A stretch of DNA of 64,000 bases from Aurifilum marmelostoma (lineage: Eukaryota; Ascomycota; Sordariomycetes; Diaporthales; Cryphonectriaceae): the NCBI GenBank assembly GCA_027559495.1, contig JAMXSV010000003.1:3038001-3102000 (forward strand), in the 5' to 3' direction. This document shows positions 11,228-23,000 of the stretch, piece by piece; the stretch's first letter is position 1; every line of letters begins with the position of its first letter. The translations under genes and the position numbers were made by a program. A model generated the notes under the pieces. That model had not been told where the DNA came from and did no database searches. It was given only the letters and a program-made list of their open reading frames with translations.

Positions 11228-12478
11228 ATGCGGCTCAGAAGAATAATCACCTGCCTGTCTTCTCTAGGGGCACATCTGCCTGTGGATGCCCTCGTTCATG
11301 AGCAGGTGGCCTTTGATGATTCAGACGTCTGCTGGTGGAGCCTGGCCCCTGCGGATCCCATCTGCCCCATCCTGAGACAGCAGAACCTCACCGAGATTGT
11401 CAACAAACTCGCAGGCCGATATGACTGGGGTGGCGGAGGAGGAGGAGGAGATGAGTGCGAGGGTGACTACTGCCTCTATGCCAACAGAGGGTTCGCCGGA
11501 GGACGAGGGATCGCCCTCATCACCACGCACGAGAACTACCTGAAAGTGAAGGCGGTGGGGGACCTCCTGCAGGAGTACGACGTCTCTTTCAATGAGGATA
11601 TGGACTTTTTGCCTTTCCACGTCGACGGCAAAGGAGATGCAGGCGGCCACCTCATTGCCGACTCGACCATGAAACGAGGTGATCCCGTCATGGCACACAC
11701 GCCGGTCCTCCTCGTCCACCACGCCTTCAGAGACGACCTGCCGCCATCCAAGCAGCAGAGCCTGCTTGAGACAGCCATCCCCTCACTGCCGGCCGCCACC
11801 CGCGATCTGCTCATGGCCCAGGTGGCCCACGTGCCCGAGCAGGAACGTACCGCCGCCCTTCTCACCACGGCCAAGGCTTTTCAGGTGCACCTACACGGTA
11901 GTCATCATGATGACGGCCAGGACGACGGCCACCACCATGCCTTCTTCCCCGAGGCTGCCAGGCTGAACCATGATTGTCGTCCCAATGCGGTCTTCTACAT
12001 CGATCCGACTACACTCATGCACATCACAACCGCCGTGACGACCATCACGCCTGGGAGCGAGATCACACTGTCCCGCCTCGAGGAGCCATTCGCCACGGAC
12101 GAGTTCAGCCAGTGCGGTGGCGCGACCGAGCAGGAGGTGGCCGACTCAAAGACCAGGGTGCAGGAGATCAAATGGATCGAGGCCAAACTGCGGGATCCCG
12201 GCAGCGCCGAGGCCTCGACGGGGCTGATCACGTACCTGCTCGGGCTGTACGAGAACGAGAGGCTGTTCTGCTGCCTGTCCGGGGCGTATGCGCTGGCTGC
12301 TCTTAATTTTAATATGCTGGGTTATGATAGGCAGGCGGCCATCTACGCGGAGCAGGCGATCGCGGCGTTCAAGATTGAGAAGGGCGACGGCGGCGCGGCT
12401 GGGATGAAGGATATGCAGGCGCTGAAGTGGGATCCCAAGGGCCATTCCTCGTGGAGAGCTCGGAAGGGACCCAGGTGA
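11228..12478 (+). CDS. SET-domain protein (secreted-SET/SET5-like group) lacking the catalytic C-terminal motif
   Basis: Single open frame of 416 residues. It resembles a group of ascomycete SET-domain proteins that have a Cys/Trp-containing N-terminal segment, a CLYANRGFAGGRGIALIT block (about 82-99), a split SET domain and a C-terminal helical LLGLYE...AALNFN...YAEQA region. The SET core has the NHDCRPN motif (N247-H248-D249-C250). However, the segment after EITLS reads RLEEPF where the family has a tyrosine (ISY-type), and the following stretch with the WGF-C-C cysteines is missing; only one Cys (in SQCGG) remains before ATEQEVADS. Roughly 25-30 residues appear deleted in frame. The protein is therefore probably unable to methylate. 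A splice acceptor (TCTTCTCTAG) lies 34 bases after the ATG, so the true 5' end may be an upstream exon. Poly-Gly at about 69-75 and a His-rich patch at about 224-240 are local insertions. Confidence 0.75.
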   Translation: MRLRRIITCLSSLGAHLPVDALVHEQVAFDDSDVCWWSLAPADPICPILRQQNLTEIVNKLAGRYDWGGGGGGGDECEGDYCLYANRGFAGGRGIALITTHENYLKVKAVGDLLQEYDVSFNEDMDFLPFHVDGKGDAGGHLIADSTMKRGDPVMAHTPVLLVHHAFRDDLPPSKQQSLLETAIPSLPAATRDLLMAQVAHVPEQERTAALLTTAKAFQVHLHGSHHDDGQDDGHHHAFFPEAARLNHDCRPNAVFYIDPTTLMHITTAVTTITPGSEITLSRLEEPFATDEFSQCGGATEQEVADSKTRVQEIKWIEAKLRDPGSAEASTGLITYLLGLYENERLFCCLSGAYALAALNFNMLGYDRQAAIYAEQAIAAFKIEKGDGGAAGMKDMQALKWDPKGHSSWRARKGPR

Positions 12479-13228
12479 TCGTCGTGGCTATGCAGTCATC
12501 CATTGCACCCGCTGGCTTTGGGAAGACGATCATGTGTATGTCTAGTTTGTAAGAACCTTCAAAAGCCTCACAATGAATTGGTTGCCGGCTGAGCGGTTCA
12601 TGAGATACAAAGTTGTCGGCTGATCTCACTTGAAAGTTTAAGCTTATAGATGTAGATGAAGTCAATGTAAAGCGAAGTGAGAAGGTTCTGGGACCGAGCC
12701 CATAGGATCTGCTGGAGGGATCTGATGCTCATGGTCGTCGTGAACATTTGTGCTCTACGATCTTGTTCTGTAATCATTCCGTGTTGGGTGTAGATGATGT
12801 TAACAGTGACGGGCCCGTAATTAATGGTATGGTGTTGTCGATGATGGCGTTTGTGATCATAGATTCGGTTGGGCAAACGTTTATACAAGTGACTGCGTAT
12901 GCGACGATCTGAGGATCAGGCAGTGTTGTATGAGAGTGATGAGCACCGTTGACATTCTCACTCGATACTCACTCGGACTTTTGCAGCACATAGAGTGTCA
13001 TTCTGAATATATGAGCATATATACCCTTTCCCTCAAGTACCCTTAGGACAGGAAACACCGAAAACCTTGACCCTATTTGCATCTCGCAGCCTTGTGTTGT
13101 GGTATACCCTGACGCCATCCTGCTTGGTCCACTGACCTAACTATTGCCCAATTACGCCTCGCTTTTCTGTGTGTTGAATCAGTCTCCCATCCATAAGCAA
13201 TCGAATCCTCAAAAAGTATCATGGCCCA

Positions 13229-13263
<35 letters not shown>

Positions 13264-13292
13264 CAGCGCCTAACCCAACCATTGTCTCTTTA
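12479..13292. other. Convergent intergenic spacer
   Basis: AT-richer region between two genes ending towards each other, followed by a TC microsatellite. No coding support was found on either strand. Confidence 0.6.
13231..13260 (+). repeat. (TC)15 microsatellite
   Basis: Thirty bases of uninterrupted TC about 30 bp beyond the stop codon of the minus-strand gene at 13293, probably in its 3' untranslated region. Confidence 0.95.
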
Positions 13293-13966
13293 TCAGAAGT
13301 TGAGGCTTCGTCTCCAGCTTCCACTCCGTTTTCTCGTCGCACCGTTGTCGCTCAGCCAGTCTGCGAGTCTCTGCCTCTCCTCATCACTGAGGTCGGAGAT
13401 GCTCTCGTTCATGAGGTCAAGGCAGCTCCTGGATGCTGTTCGGGATATCACTGTCAGCTTCATGATTATATCCAATTTGTGGCGGGGAGGGAGGGGGGGT
13501 GTGACATCTCGGAAGGATACACAGGTGAGGTGCACATACGAGCAAGATGACCAGCATCAACACCCATCTCGAGCTCCAGCAGGGCCGCGCTCATCCTCGC
13601 GCTGTTGTAGCAGTGAAAGGCCCTCTGGATCTCCAGCATGCGCAGCCACAGCTGCGAGTCGGTCATGGTCTCCCCGGCGGTAGGATCGAAATGCCATGCC
13701 TGTGTCGTCGTCGTCGTCGTCGATGTCTTTCGTGACGGGGGGGTTGCGACACCACCAGAAGTGGAACTGGTTCTGCTCGGTGTGAATTTGGGGGACCGCA
13801 CCTTCTCCTGAGCCGGGGCGTCGACGGCGATCAGGTCTTGTGGCTCGGGTGGCGGGGATGAGCAGGGGGTGATGGCGTCTTCGTCGTCGCTGAACGAGGC
13901 CTTGCGGGTCATGGAACGGCGGCCGAGCGCAGGCCTCTGATGCTCCGACAGGGTGATTCGAGCCAT
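13293..13966 (-). CDS. Conserved-looking fungal protein of unknown function, two exons
   Basis: Protein of 189 residues from exons 13540-13966 and 13293-13435 (minus), joined by a 104-bp intron with a GTATGT donor and an AACAG acceptor in matching phase 1. The N-terminal 100 residues are disordered (Ser/Thr/Pro-rich, with a poly-Thr run encoded by ACG/ACA repeats). The C-terminal part looks structured and helical: DSQLWLRMLEIQRAFHCYNSA, then after the intron LMNESISDLSDEERQRLADWL and a basic tail. The open frame continues upstream of 13966, but MARITLSEHQ is the better start because the upstream codons come from an A/T-rich leader. No domain is recognised. The splice restores one helical frame, whereas reading through the donor gives a short low-complexity tail. 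Confidence 0.62.
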
Positions 13967-14472
13967 GATTTTTTTTTCTTCTTTTACTTGCTCGGTTCTT
14001 GGAGAGGTGATAGGAGAAACCAGAGCAAATAAAGACAGGCAGGTCTGGGAAAGATATTCCTGGCGAGAGAAGAAAAATTTCTTTTCCTTTTGATTGTCGT
14101 TGTCGCCTCCCTTGTTATTATTATCAAAAAAATAATAAAACAAGCAGCGTCGCCGGCGTGGATATAGCTATGAGAGAGACCCACGGAAGCGCCGATTAGA
14201 AGCGCCGACCTTGAAGAGTTGACAAAGATCTTTTTATGGAGTCACCGGGGGCTTATCTGCAGTCTTGACAAAGCCGCCTCAGTCAGACGCTTGCCAGGAG
14301 AAGAGGGTGTGGTGGTAAAATTCTGATATATCTTACTCTTTCTTTTTTTTTGGAGGAAAAAAAAATTCAGCAAGAGGTTGCATGAGTCAGGCCTAGAGCT
14401 GGGAGGAGATGTAGAGGGGACAGTTTCTCGCCAAAGTTCCGTTGGGGGGGCGGCCGGGAGAGAATGAACACT

Positions 14473-14497
14473 TATATATAATATATATATATATATA
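14473..14497 (+). repeat. TA-rich dinucleotide tract
   Basis: Nearly pure TA repeat with one phase slip, followed by a second short TATATATAT block at about 14504-14511. Confidence 0.85.
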
Positions 14498-14653
14498 CCT
14501 AGGTATATATATGTAGGTAATTATTGTAGACCGCACGGTCTGGGTCGACCTGAACCAAGGTTTCGCATGTGTGCGTGTGTATGCATGTGTGACCACTCGC
14601 GCTCGCTTCTTAAATCTTTAGAGGATCGGCGGCGGCGCACGGCAGAGCCAAAG

Positions 14654-14674
14654 GTGTGTGTGTGTGTGTGTGTG
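14654..14674 (+). repeat. (GT)10 microsatellite
   Basis: Uninterrupted GT tract in non-coding DNA. Confidence 0.9.
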
Positions 14675-14813
14675 AACCCAAGGGGACTCATGCACATGTC
14701 GGGCAACAGGGTGTACAACTGGGGCCCTCTAGTGACCTCCGCCCGTGTACGTTTCGGGTTGCAACAGGCGTAAATTTGGGTAGCTGGTGGGTCTCACTTC
14801 ACTACTCACACAG

Positions 14814-14841
14814 ACACACACACACACACACACACACACAC
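14814..14841 (+). repeat. (AC)14 microsatellite
   Basis: Uninterrupted AC tract about 140 bp from the GT tract at 14654, so the pair is complementary and could form a hairpin. Confidence 0.9.
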
Positions 14842-15392
14842 CCAAGAGCTTACACGGCAGGCCGGTGCACCACCCGGCACATCTCAGCCACTACGGTATG
14901 GTACAGGGGAGCGGGAAGGCCTCGCAACTGACGGTTCGTTCCACACCACAGACCCTCATTTTTCCCCCTCTCTTCCTCTCTGTTGATCATCACAGCGATC
15001 AGGTTCCAGACCAGATACGGATCCGTACAGTAGCAGAGCATGTACCTAGTCACAACCCAAGTCCGAGCTATGATCCTTGCATTCGTGTGCGTGTCTGTGT
15101 CTGTCTGTTTTGTTTTCGTCTTGTATCGTGTGGTTATTTCCTTGATTTTGATTCCAGCCGCTAGTTGTACTTTGATCTTGATAACCGCTTAGGCTCCGTC
15201 ATCTAGCACCCAAAGGTTTTCCTTGATTCCTGTAGTGTAGGATTTGACGGCCTGCCGACGTGGCGCGCCAGGAGAGCCCGAGCGAGAGTGTTGTCATTCA
15301 TTTTATCTTGGTCCTGTTTTGACACGTTTCACCCCGATCATCCCAGAGAAGAGGAGGGGGGGGATGAGGAGACACCGGGGTTCTCCTTTCCC

Positions 15393-15393
<1 letters not shown>

Positions 15394-15433
<40 letters not shown>
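15394..15433 (+). repeat. (GT)20 microsatellite
   Basis: Forty bases of uninterrupted GT, the longest perfect dinucleotide tract seen in the window. Confidence 0.95.
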
Positions 15434-15435
<2 letters not shown>

Positions 15436-15524
15436 TTTCGTGGTCTGATGCCCGAGCTGACGATGAGATGGTCTGCAGGTGTGGGTATGTCATGATTCTG
15501 ACTCCAGCGGTTCATCGATGCAAC

Positions 15525-15551
15525 GCTGCTGCTGCTGCTGCTGCTGCTGCT
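15525..15551 (+). repeat. (GCT)9 trinucleotide repeat
   Basis: Nine perfect GCT units outside any supported gene. Confidence 0.95.
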
Positions 15552-17960
15552 CCTCTTTTTTTGGGCTATTATGGTACTAATCAGTACTACATGGTACAGA
15601 ATCCAGTACAGTAGCCTGTCAAGCTGTGTACTTTTGTCCAACAAGGATCTTATAAGTTCTGCAGCGCACTGACCACAGCTTAAAAAAAAGAAAAGTTGAG
15701 ATCTGCGCCTGGGACGGGTACCAGAGATTTCCTACCGGCACTGAAGTAGTTTTCCTTAGGGCTCACTCATCATCATCATCACCACTACTACCTTGGATCA
15801 ATAATCAGGCTGCTTGGTGTGAGCAATTCTGTGGCCCCCCCCCCTCCTCTTTTGTTTTCGTCTCAAATGGATTTCTATTTTCCTCTGTGGTTGACCATCT
15901 GTGACGAAGTGTGCCATGAGACGTGATAACACCATCGAGCACATGGGTCTCTTTCTTTTCCCACCCTTCTTTCCAAACAAGGGTGTGCTACTAGTCACAG
16001 CCAGATGTCTCATGCGGCCTTGCATCAGGCGCAGGAATGAAACACGAAGAAGAAGAAAAATAAAAAAAATAAACGGGAAAGATAAGGTCCCTTTCAAGCT
16101 TGTCTGAAATGAGCGGGACAAACGCACCAGCAGAGTCTCCGCCCTGGCCGCCTGTCACGCGTGATGCGGTCCTCGATGATAGACCCGTCACCTGAAGCCA
16201 TGCACGCTGCCGATCTGTACCCTCTTGGAGAGAGAGATTGCCCTTATCCTCTCATCGTCCCATGTGAGATGATGCATAGGCTTGCCGATTACAGCGCAGC
16301 CAATTGTCTAGAATAGGTAATCCGAGGACCAGACCAAACGTCAGGACTTGACCAGAGATTTCTGTCCTTCTTCCCCTCCTCCTCTTCCTGCCCCTTTTTT
16401 TTTTTTCTTTTTTTCTTCTTTCTTTTTGGTCCTTTCCCCCTTGTCTTTCTTCACAATGTGATAAGATCTCCACTCACACCAACACGCATTCTGGCGGCGG
16501 TGAAGAGCCGCGCTCCCTTACTCGCCATGGCCCCCCAGTCTGTGCCGTGACGAGCTTTGCACATGGGAGCACAGACTGAAAAGCAGCACTGGGCCTGGCG
16601 GCTAACAGCACATTGTGTCTATGCGTCAACTGCCAACGAATGAGAGGCGGAAACATGGCTCTTCCTCCTCGCCCCCTCCTTGAGCAGAAACGACAGCCCA
16701 GTCAGAGCTCTTACCAAGAGATTGTGCGTATATGCGGTGGAGAATCATGTTGGCATTACTGTCATGGAACGAAGAAAAAAAAGAAAGGGAAAAAAAAGAT
16801 CGTCCAGACCCGCCGCCACCTGTGGCCGCCAATTTCTTTCTCTTTTTCTCCCCCTTCTCACGTTCTTTGCCTTGCGCCTACCCCTCACCCCCTTCACGAA
16901 TCACAAATCGACCCCGCCGCCCTCCTTTGGTCGACGTGCAGCAAGCAGATGCCGGCAGTCACCGATCCAGAAGCGGGGCTGCGGGCGGGAATAGCCCGGC
17001 CTGAGCCCTCTTTTAATTTTTTTTTTTTTGTTTTTTTGGTGCCCTTAATCCAGATTCAGGGCTTCCGATGTTGCATTTTTTCTTTTCTTGTTTGGTGGTG
17101 GGTGGCGCCCTACTTTAAGAGGGATACGTATGTATTTTCTTTTGCTTTCCTCCCTTCTTTCTCGTATGTACTCATTGTACGGAACCGAGTGAGTTAGCCG
17201 GTGACTCTGTCCACGTCAAGCGAAAAGTCGACCCTTGTTACCCCCCCTCCTCGCCTTCACCTGTGCGTGTTTTGTTATCCAGTAGGTTCAGTTTGCATGT
17301 TGTCATCTCTTCATCAAGAGTGAGGTAGCCTGCCGCCACCCTTATCACCACGCCAAGCGCATGCACATACTCACACACACACACACCAGCTCGTCTACAC
17401 TTAGATAAACCTTGGGTAGTATGTGCAACTCGGGGTGACCATTCAGCACACCCATTTCTCTCTCTAGAATCTTCGTGCACCTCCATCGTGCTCCGGCTCA
17501 TGCGCATCATATGTCATGAGTCGCCCATCACTCGGATCATTCGACGTCGCGCCACATCACCAGTTCCCCCCCCCCCCTTCTCGACTGTGCTATACAGCAG
17601 CGGTCCTTCTCCAGAAGCGGTTCCTGTCTCTGGGTCAATGATCACCACGTAGTAATCCGTGTGGGTGCTGCAGGCCCCTTGCCATGCAGCAAATTAGGTG
17701 TCACTACTACGTAGCCAAGGGTCTGCCGCCCCTCCGGGAAGGGGGGGCCGCTGAGGCGTGCTGAACCGTGGAAAATAGCCCACTCATCACCCTCCTGGAC
17801 TCTGTACCTGAGACCGGGGATACAGCTTTCGATTCATAATATTATGGAGCAGTTAGTCGCTGCGCGGGAACTGTCCCTTGCCTTGGGGCTGGCTGGTTGG
17901 AGAAAGAAAGAGCGAGAAATAGGGCGCTCACGTACCCCGATGACCCCGCCGAATATCGTA

Positions 17961-20000
17961 CTTACATGACATTTGTATTGTTAGTTTTTGCAATATACCG
18001 CTCTCGCCTACACTGAGATGGGGTCAGTGCATATTGAAATGGGCATTTGCACCTTTCATTCCCATTTCTCTGCGCCTGCACATTGTCCAGGAAGCGTACA
18101 CTCGAGGACATGTCTTTTGTAACCAGAATAACTTGATCAGTAGAGAAACAAATGAATAACATCAGCTCAAGCAATATGGGAGCACTGGAAGGAATGACAT
18201 CCCCAGCACAGACTGGACGTGTGTGGTTTGTGATATGAAGTGTTTTAAGCCGCGGACAGATACAATGATATTACTCTTACCTTCTAAGCTGATCCTATCT
18301 GTTCAGAGCTGCAAGAGATGTGTCGGTTTTAGCAAGCAAGGTAGCCGTCAGTAGTAGCCTGGAAATGGGCAAGTCAATAAAACGAAGACTTCGCTTCAGA
18401 TTCAAACGTCAAAGGTCTTACCCTGAGTGTCATGCATTCATTGGTCCTTCAGTGTTCCAACTGTGAATCGGAGTGATCCTTCTATATTTTCATTGAATAA
18501 AAACTATGATCTACAAGACGTAACGCAGTCAAGGAGAAAATCAGAGAATTCAATATTCTATGGCTTTCTCTTTAGAGATACAGACGGTCTGAGCATCTTG
18601 TGACTCCATCTTTGTCATGAATTTGACCTTGAATATGGTTTATCAAAGTCAACACCCAACAAGGTCTACGCCTCAGAATAATGCGTCTTCTTCTTGTCTT
18701 CAATGAAGATTGATCTGTTGGGAACCCCGTGATCGAGTAATAAACCAAACGGATACCATAGCTGCTAAGATAAGAGTGTCGCAATGCATGAGAAGCTTCC
18801 TGGAGTTTTTCCGACCTGGCTTCTATGATCTTATATAATTACAGGCAGACTTCCCTATCCAGCTCTTGCCACAGACTCAAGGGAGAATTGCCTCAAGTCC
18901 ATCAATTGACGCATATTTGCACCGTCCTTTTTCCTTGGTAATCTTCTCATGGCTCGAGAAACCACAGCTGCTATACTAGCTAAGTCACAGCGCAAATCAT
19001 TACGACTTCGTCCGGTGATAACCCACAACTTTGTCCGAATAAGCCCAGATAAATCTAGGCGTAATACTTCCATCGATTAGTTGAATGCCTGTAATTCGTG
19101 GGGATCCTTAGGACCCCGTAATTTTGTTGAAGTCCAAGGAGGGATATGACAGGACATGTCTGGTTCTCTTTACCAATTGGACGTTAACCAGCACTATATC
19201 TCATCTATGCCTTGCTCTTGAGAATGATATCTCTGCTCGAGGAAGGTTACTGTCCTGAGGTATCCAGACTCTTAGTTCGACGAAGGGAGAAACAACGACC
19301 TGACGTGATTATTCTCAGACATGCATGCTGTAAGAGTATCTGGACGAGTCTCTCCGCAACGTAATTAATGTAAATAGTTCTAAAATCTAGGGGTCCCTAA
19401 CTATGGTCGACACCATGTTGTCCTACTGACTGTAGCAGAGGTATTGAGGTAGCTTCCGTGATTGATCCGCCCGCTTCTCATCCTGGCGACATCAGTGTTG
19501 AGTTTGTGTACAATGTTGCCGCTTTGTCAAACCCAGAGCAACTTCATCTGACTACTTGCTCATGGGACAGAAGAATTTAGCGGACTGCATCCAAATCTTC
19601 AAGAGATGTTCAGTCCTATCATGCATAGTACGTAGAAGCACACGCAAGGGGAATGGTGTTGGATACCTCTTGTCAGAAATCACGTCTGTGAATGAGCCTC
19701 GCTGGATCTCTGGCTTGACCAGACTCAACAACAGGAATATACAGCGTTATCAGAGTGATTCTCAATGGAAGTTATGTAAGTAGTTCACATACAATCACAA
19801 TTCATGTCTTGGCAAAGAAGACCTTAAATATATGCTTCGATGCATTTGCTTCTGGATAATGGTGTGACTCCTCGGATGCCTTCTAAATCTGTATACCTGG
19901 ACATTCAACATGTCGTTGTAGGAAAAGAACTTGGTAAAAAATCTCTAAGTTTGTCTAAAGTAAGAAATCTCTCGTAAAGCACGAACAGACCAAAGCCCTC
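17961..20000. other. AT-richer degenerate island, possible decayed element
   Basis: This block differs in composition from its flanks: lower GC, few microsatellites, many stops in every frame, and short protein-like pieces on the minus strand (for example 18855-19073 and 18572-18784). That is the usual look of a transposon or gene remnant degraded by C-to-T mutation, but I find no clear domain, terminal repeat or target-site duplication. Confidence 0.3.
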
Positions 20001-23000
20001 GCAACCCAAGACTCCCCGAGGGTCACCTTACCGACCAAGCACTCCTCCATCTCCAGCTTCGCATCGGCCGTACGCCAGCGTCTCACTACCTAGAAGTACT
20101 TCATACACCTACGACGCTTTCTTTCCCGCACCCTTCCAGGTGACTTGACCATCCTCGGCTCGCGTATCGGAGATGCCCCGACGGGTTGTGTCCTAGCCTC
20201 CTGCGAAGCGATGGTTCCTAGGCGAAGCCATCGGCCGAGAGAAGATGATGACGTTCTCAAGGCTAGACCCGGATCCGACGACGGCTCTGGGAGGATCTCT
20301 GGCTGGGTTGAGGAGGGGGAGACATCGAAGTGATGGGGAGGGGCGCCGGCTGAGACACGTGTGAAGGATTCATGATGCTAGAAGATTACCTTTCTCGGAT
20401 GACAATGAAATAAGATATGCCACTGGAAGGAGCAGCAGGAAGGAGAATGGGTGAGGCTCCGGCAGGCTTTTGGCACGAGGAACCATTCGCCACAAACATG
20501 TCAGCCCAGCCACTCGGTGGCAGTGGCTGGACTCTGTTTTTCCTCAGACGTTGTTGAGTCAGTCAGGGGATCGCAGTGTGGCAGCTGAACCGTTGAAAAA
20601 GGGAGCCAGCCAGACAGCCCAGGCTCGCCAGTGTGTGCGCCTCACAATTCCCAATTGTCCGGGCCGTGCCTTTGTGCCCCCCTCCTTTGGGACGTCATGT
20701 CCGGGTTTGGAGGAAAGACACGAAAGTCTCAGTCACTTGCGCGCCTCCAAAAGAACGTCTAGACCTTCTCGAGGAATATTCGTAATTTCGATTTCTGACA
20801 AATATGGCCTTTGTGAGAGCTGCTGGACAATTTGTAGCGAAAACTGTCAGCGGCCGGCTATCATAGGGGCACGATGCTGCTTGGTGGTTGTCAGCTTCTT
20901 TGTTGTTATGTGCTGGAGAAGATCAGCAGGCGGGATACCTCGTGTCAGCAGCACACACTGTCAGCGATGATCTGTCATATCTCGATTTGAGCATCAGAAT
21001 TTGGTTGCGGTGTAGTGTCTTCGCCTCTGATGGAATGTGACTGCTGACCCCTCGTCTGAGATATGTGCAAAGTGGCCTCATTGCGATTCAACCACCACAG
21101 CGGCGCAGGCTAATTACATCCAGCGTATTCACATCGTGAAAATCGGCCTGTCCGGTGTGCGCTTTTTCAGTGCAGCAATACCTACTCTCTGGCGAGTGTC
21201 TTGTGGAATCATCATTTACTACTACTAAGCAAAGTGACCTCTCCGTGAGACAGCGGACCAGACCGGCCACAGCGCCGGATCCGGGGTGTTTCAGGCCGGG
21301 GCAGCGGATCTACTTCCAGGTCATATTCCCGCCAGGCGCCCCTCCCGCCACGGCGAGCATCATATACTACGTAGTATTCCACTGGAATCTAGGTCCTCAG
21401 TCCCCCCCCCCCCCCTCCCCCATCTTCCGAGACCTCTCTAAGTTCCATGGCGCCGGACATATGCCGGAAGCCGATGTTTGTTATCGTCGTCACCATGTCT
21501 TCTCGGGAAGTGAGAGTGAATGAATGCGGTTGGGGTAGGACGTCCTCGCTCCAAGAGGAAAACAAAGAATACCGCCGGTACCCGTGCCGGGTCACATGCA
21601 GCGACCGAGACGCTGATGACAGTGTGACCAACCCAGTCACGGGGCCAAAAGTCTCGAGGACCTGGCATCCAGACTGATATATCACACATTATGATATAGC
21701 AGAAGCAGCACTATAGAGAGACAAGAGTCGTAATGAAGGCTTTCGAAAGGGGACCTGCCTCCCCAGTCCGAAGCTCCGAGTTGGTCCGCGGTCCAGCCCC
21801 CTTCATGATCGCGAACTACTTCCCTTTGTGTGTTTCTGCCCAGCCCGCCACGAAATCCCATTCCTGAAGCGGGCGTGCGGAACTACGACAAACACGGACC
21901 GCGCTCCCATTGGAGGCAGCTTGCGGCACGTTGTGTGACTGGATGGTTGTTGCGCCCCCCCCCCCCCCTTTCTCCCCGTTCACACCATAATTAATCTGGA
22001 GGAACTACCACAAGCCAATGTCGTTCACCAACTCATTGGGGTTGGCCCACCTCCGCCCCTTTTTTTTTCTTTCTTCTGTTTAGCCACATACACACACAGA
22101 GAGAGGGGCTTACACATGCATGCATATGAGCGGAGCCACCTGGCGCAGCGCAGGACTCTGGGTTGAGGCTCCTTTCAAGCAGGGGAGAGGAGACGTGTTT
22201 TCTTCCCACGTGGGTGCCCGTTCGTGTCATTGCAAAAAGCTTTGATGGGTTGACAGTACTTTGCGAAACTATATACACACTAGAAATGAAAAGGACACAG
22301 CTGAAAGAAAGAAAAAATATAAAAAAAAAAAAAAGGTTAAAAAAATAAGGAGATTCCTAATGTGATAGTGCCTCGGGTCCCTTTGCATCCTGGTAGGCCT
22401 AAATAGATCAGCTATCGCTAAATCTCCCTGCTAACTCGTGTTAGCGACACCGACAGATTGTCTATGCCTCCCAGATTAGGAAAGTCGTGCGGATTCCAGC
22501 AGTCTGTTTTAGGTTTGCGAACAGTGTGGCGTGCACATTTAGCAGCAGCAGCAGCCATAATCGCATTGTATGAGACGAAGGAAGGTTAGAAAGGAAAAAG
22601 AGAGCGGGCGCAGGGCACGCGCGAACGACATATGCAGCTACGAGATTTTGGGGGCTGAGGCTGAGAGAGGGCTTAGGCTGTTCAGCTTACCACTTGGCCC
22701 CGCATGGAATATTGGCTTGTGGTGAGCTGAATCAGAGCCCACTTGGGCCCGGAGAAATCGAATTGGGGGTTTGTGCTTTTTGCTACTTGGTACAAGCGTA
22801 CCAGACAGGAAAGAGAAAACCAATAGGGCCGTCTGAGGCTGACTTTGGATTGGGGGGGGGGGCGCAATGGTATCGTGGTGGTGATGGTGATGATGCAAGG
22901 AGGACAGGGTCGAAACTCAAAAGCAAAGAAGGGAAAAGAAAACACAAGAAAAAAAAATCGTCATGATCTACGCGTGATGGAGTCAGATACTTGCAGACCT

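Larger units (their letters stand above)
13967..17960. other. Gene desert, microsatellite-rich part
   Basis: No gene is supported. The open frames are made of repeats (TG, CA, GCT, A- and T-tracts) and are interrupted when translated in other frames. The segment next to 13966 is the leader and promoter side of the minus-strand gene. Several purine/pyrimidine tracts occur, for example at about 16390-16440. Confidence 0.6.

Noticed and set aside
16613..17197. 194-codon plus-strand frame
   Set aside because: Built from poly-A, poly-T and CT tracts; the translation is a patchwork of Lys, Phe and Ser runs.
20470..20970. 166-codon plus-strand frame in the desert
   Set aside because: Begins with a non-ATG codon, mixed composition, no domain, no splice partner.
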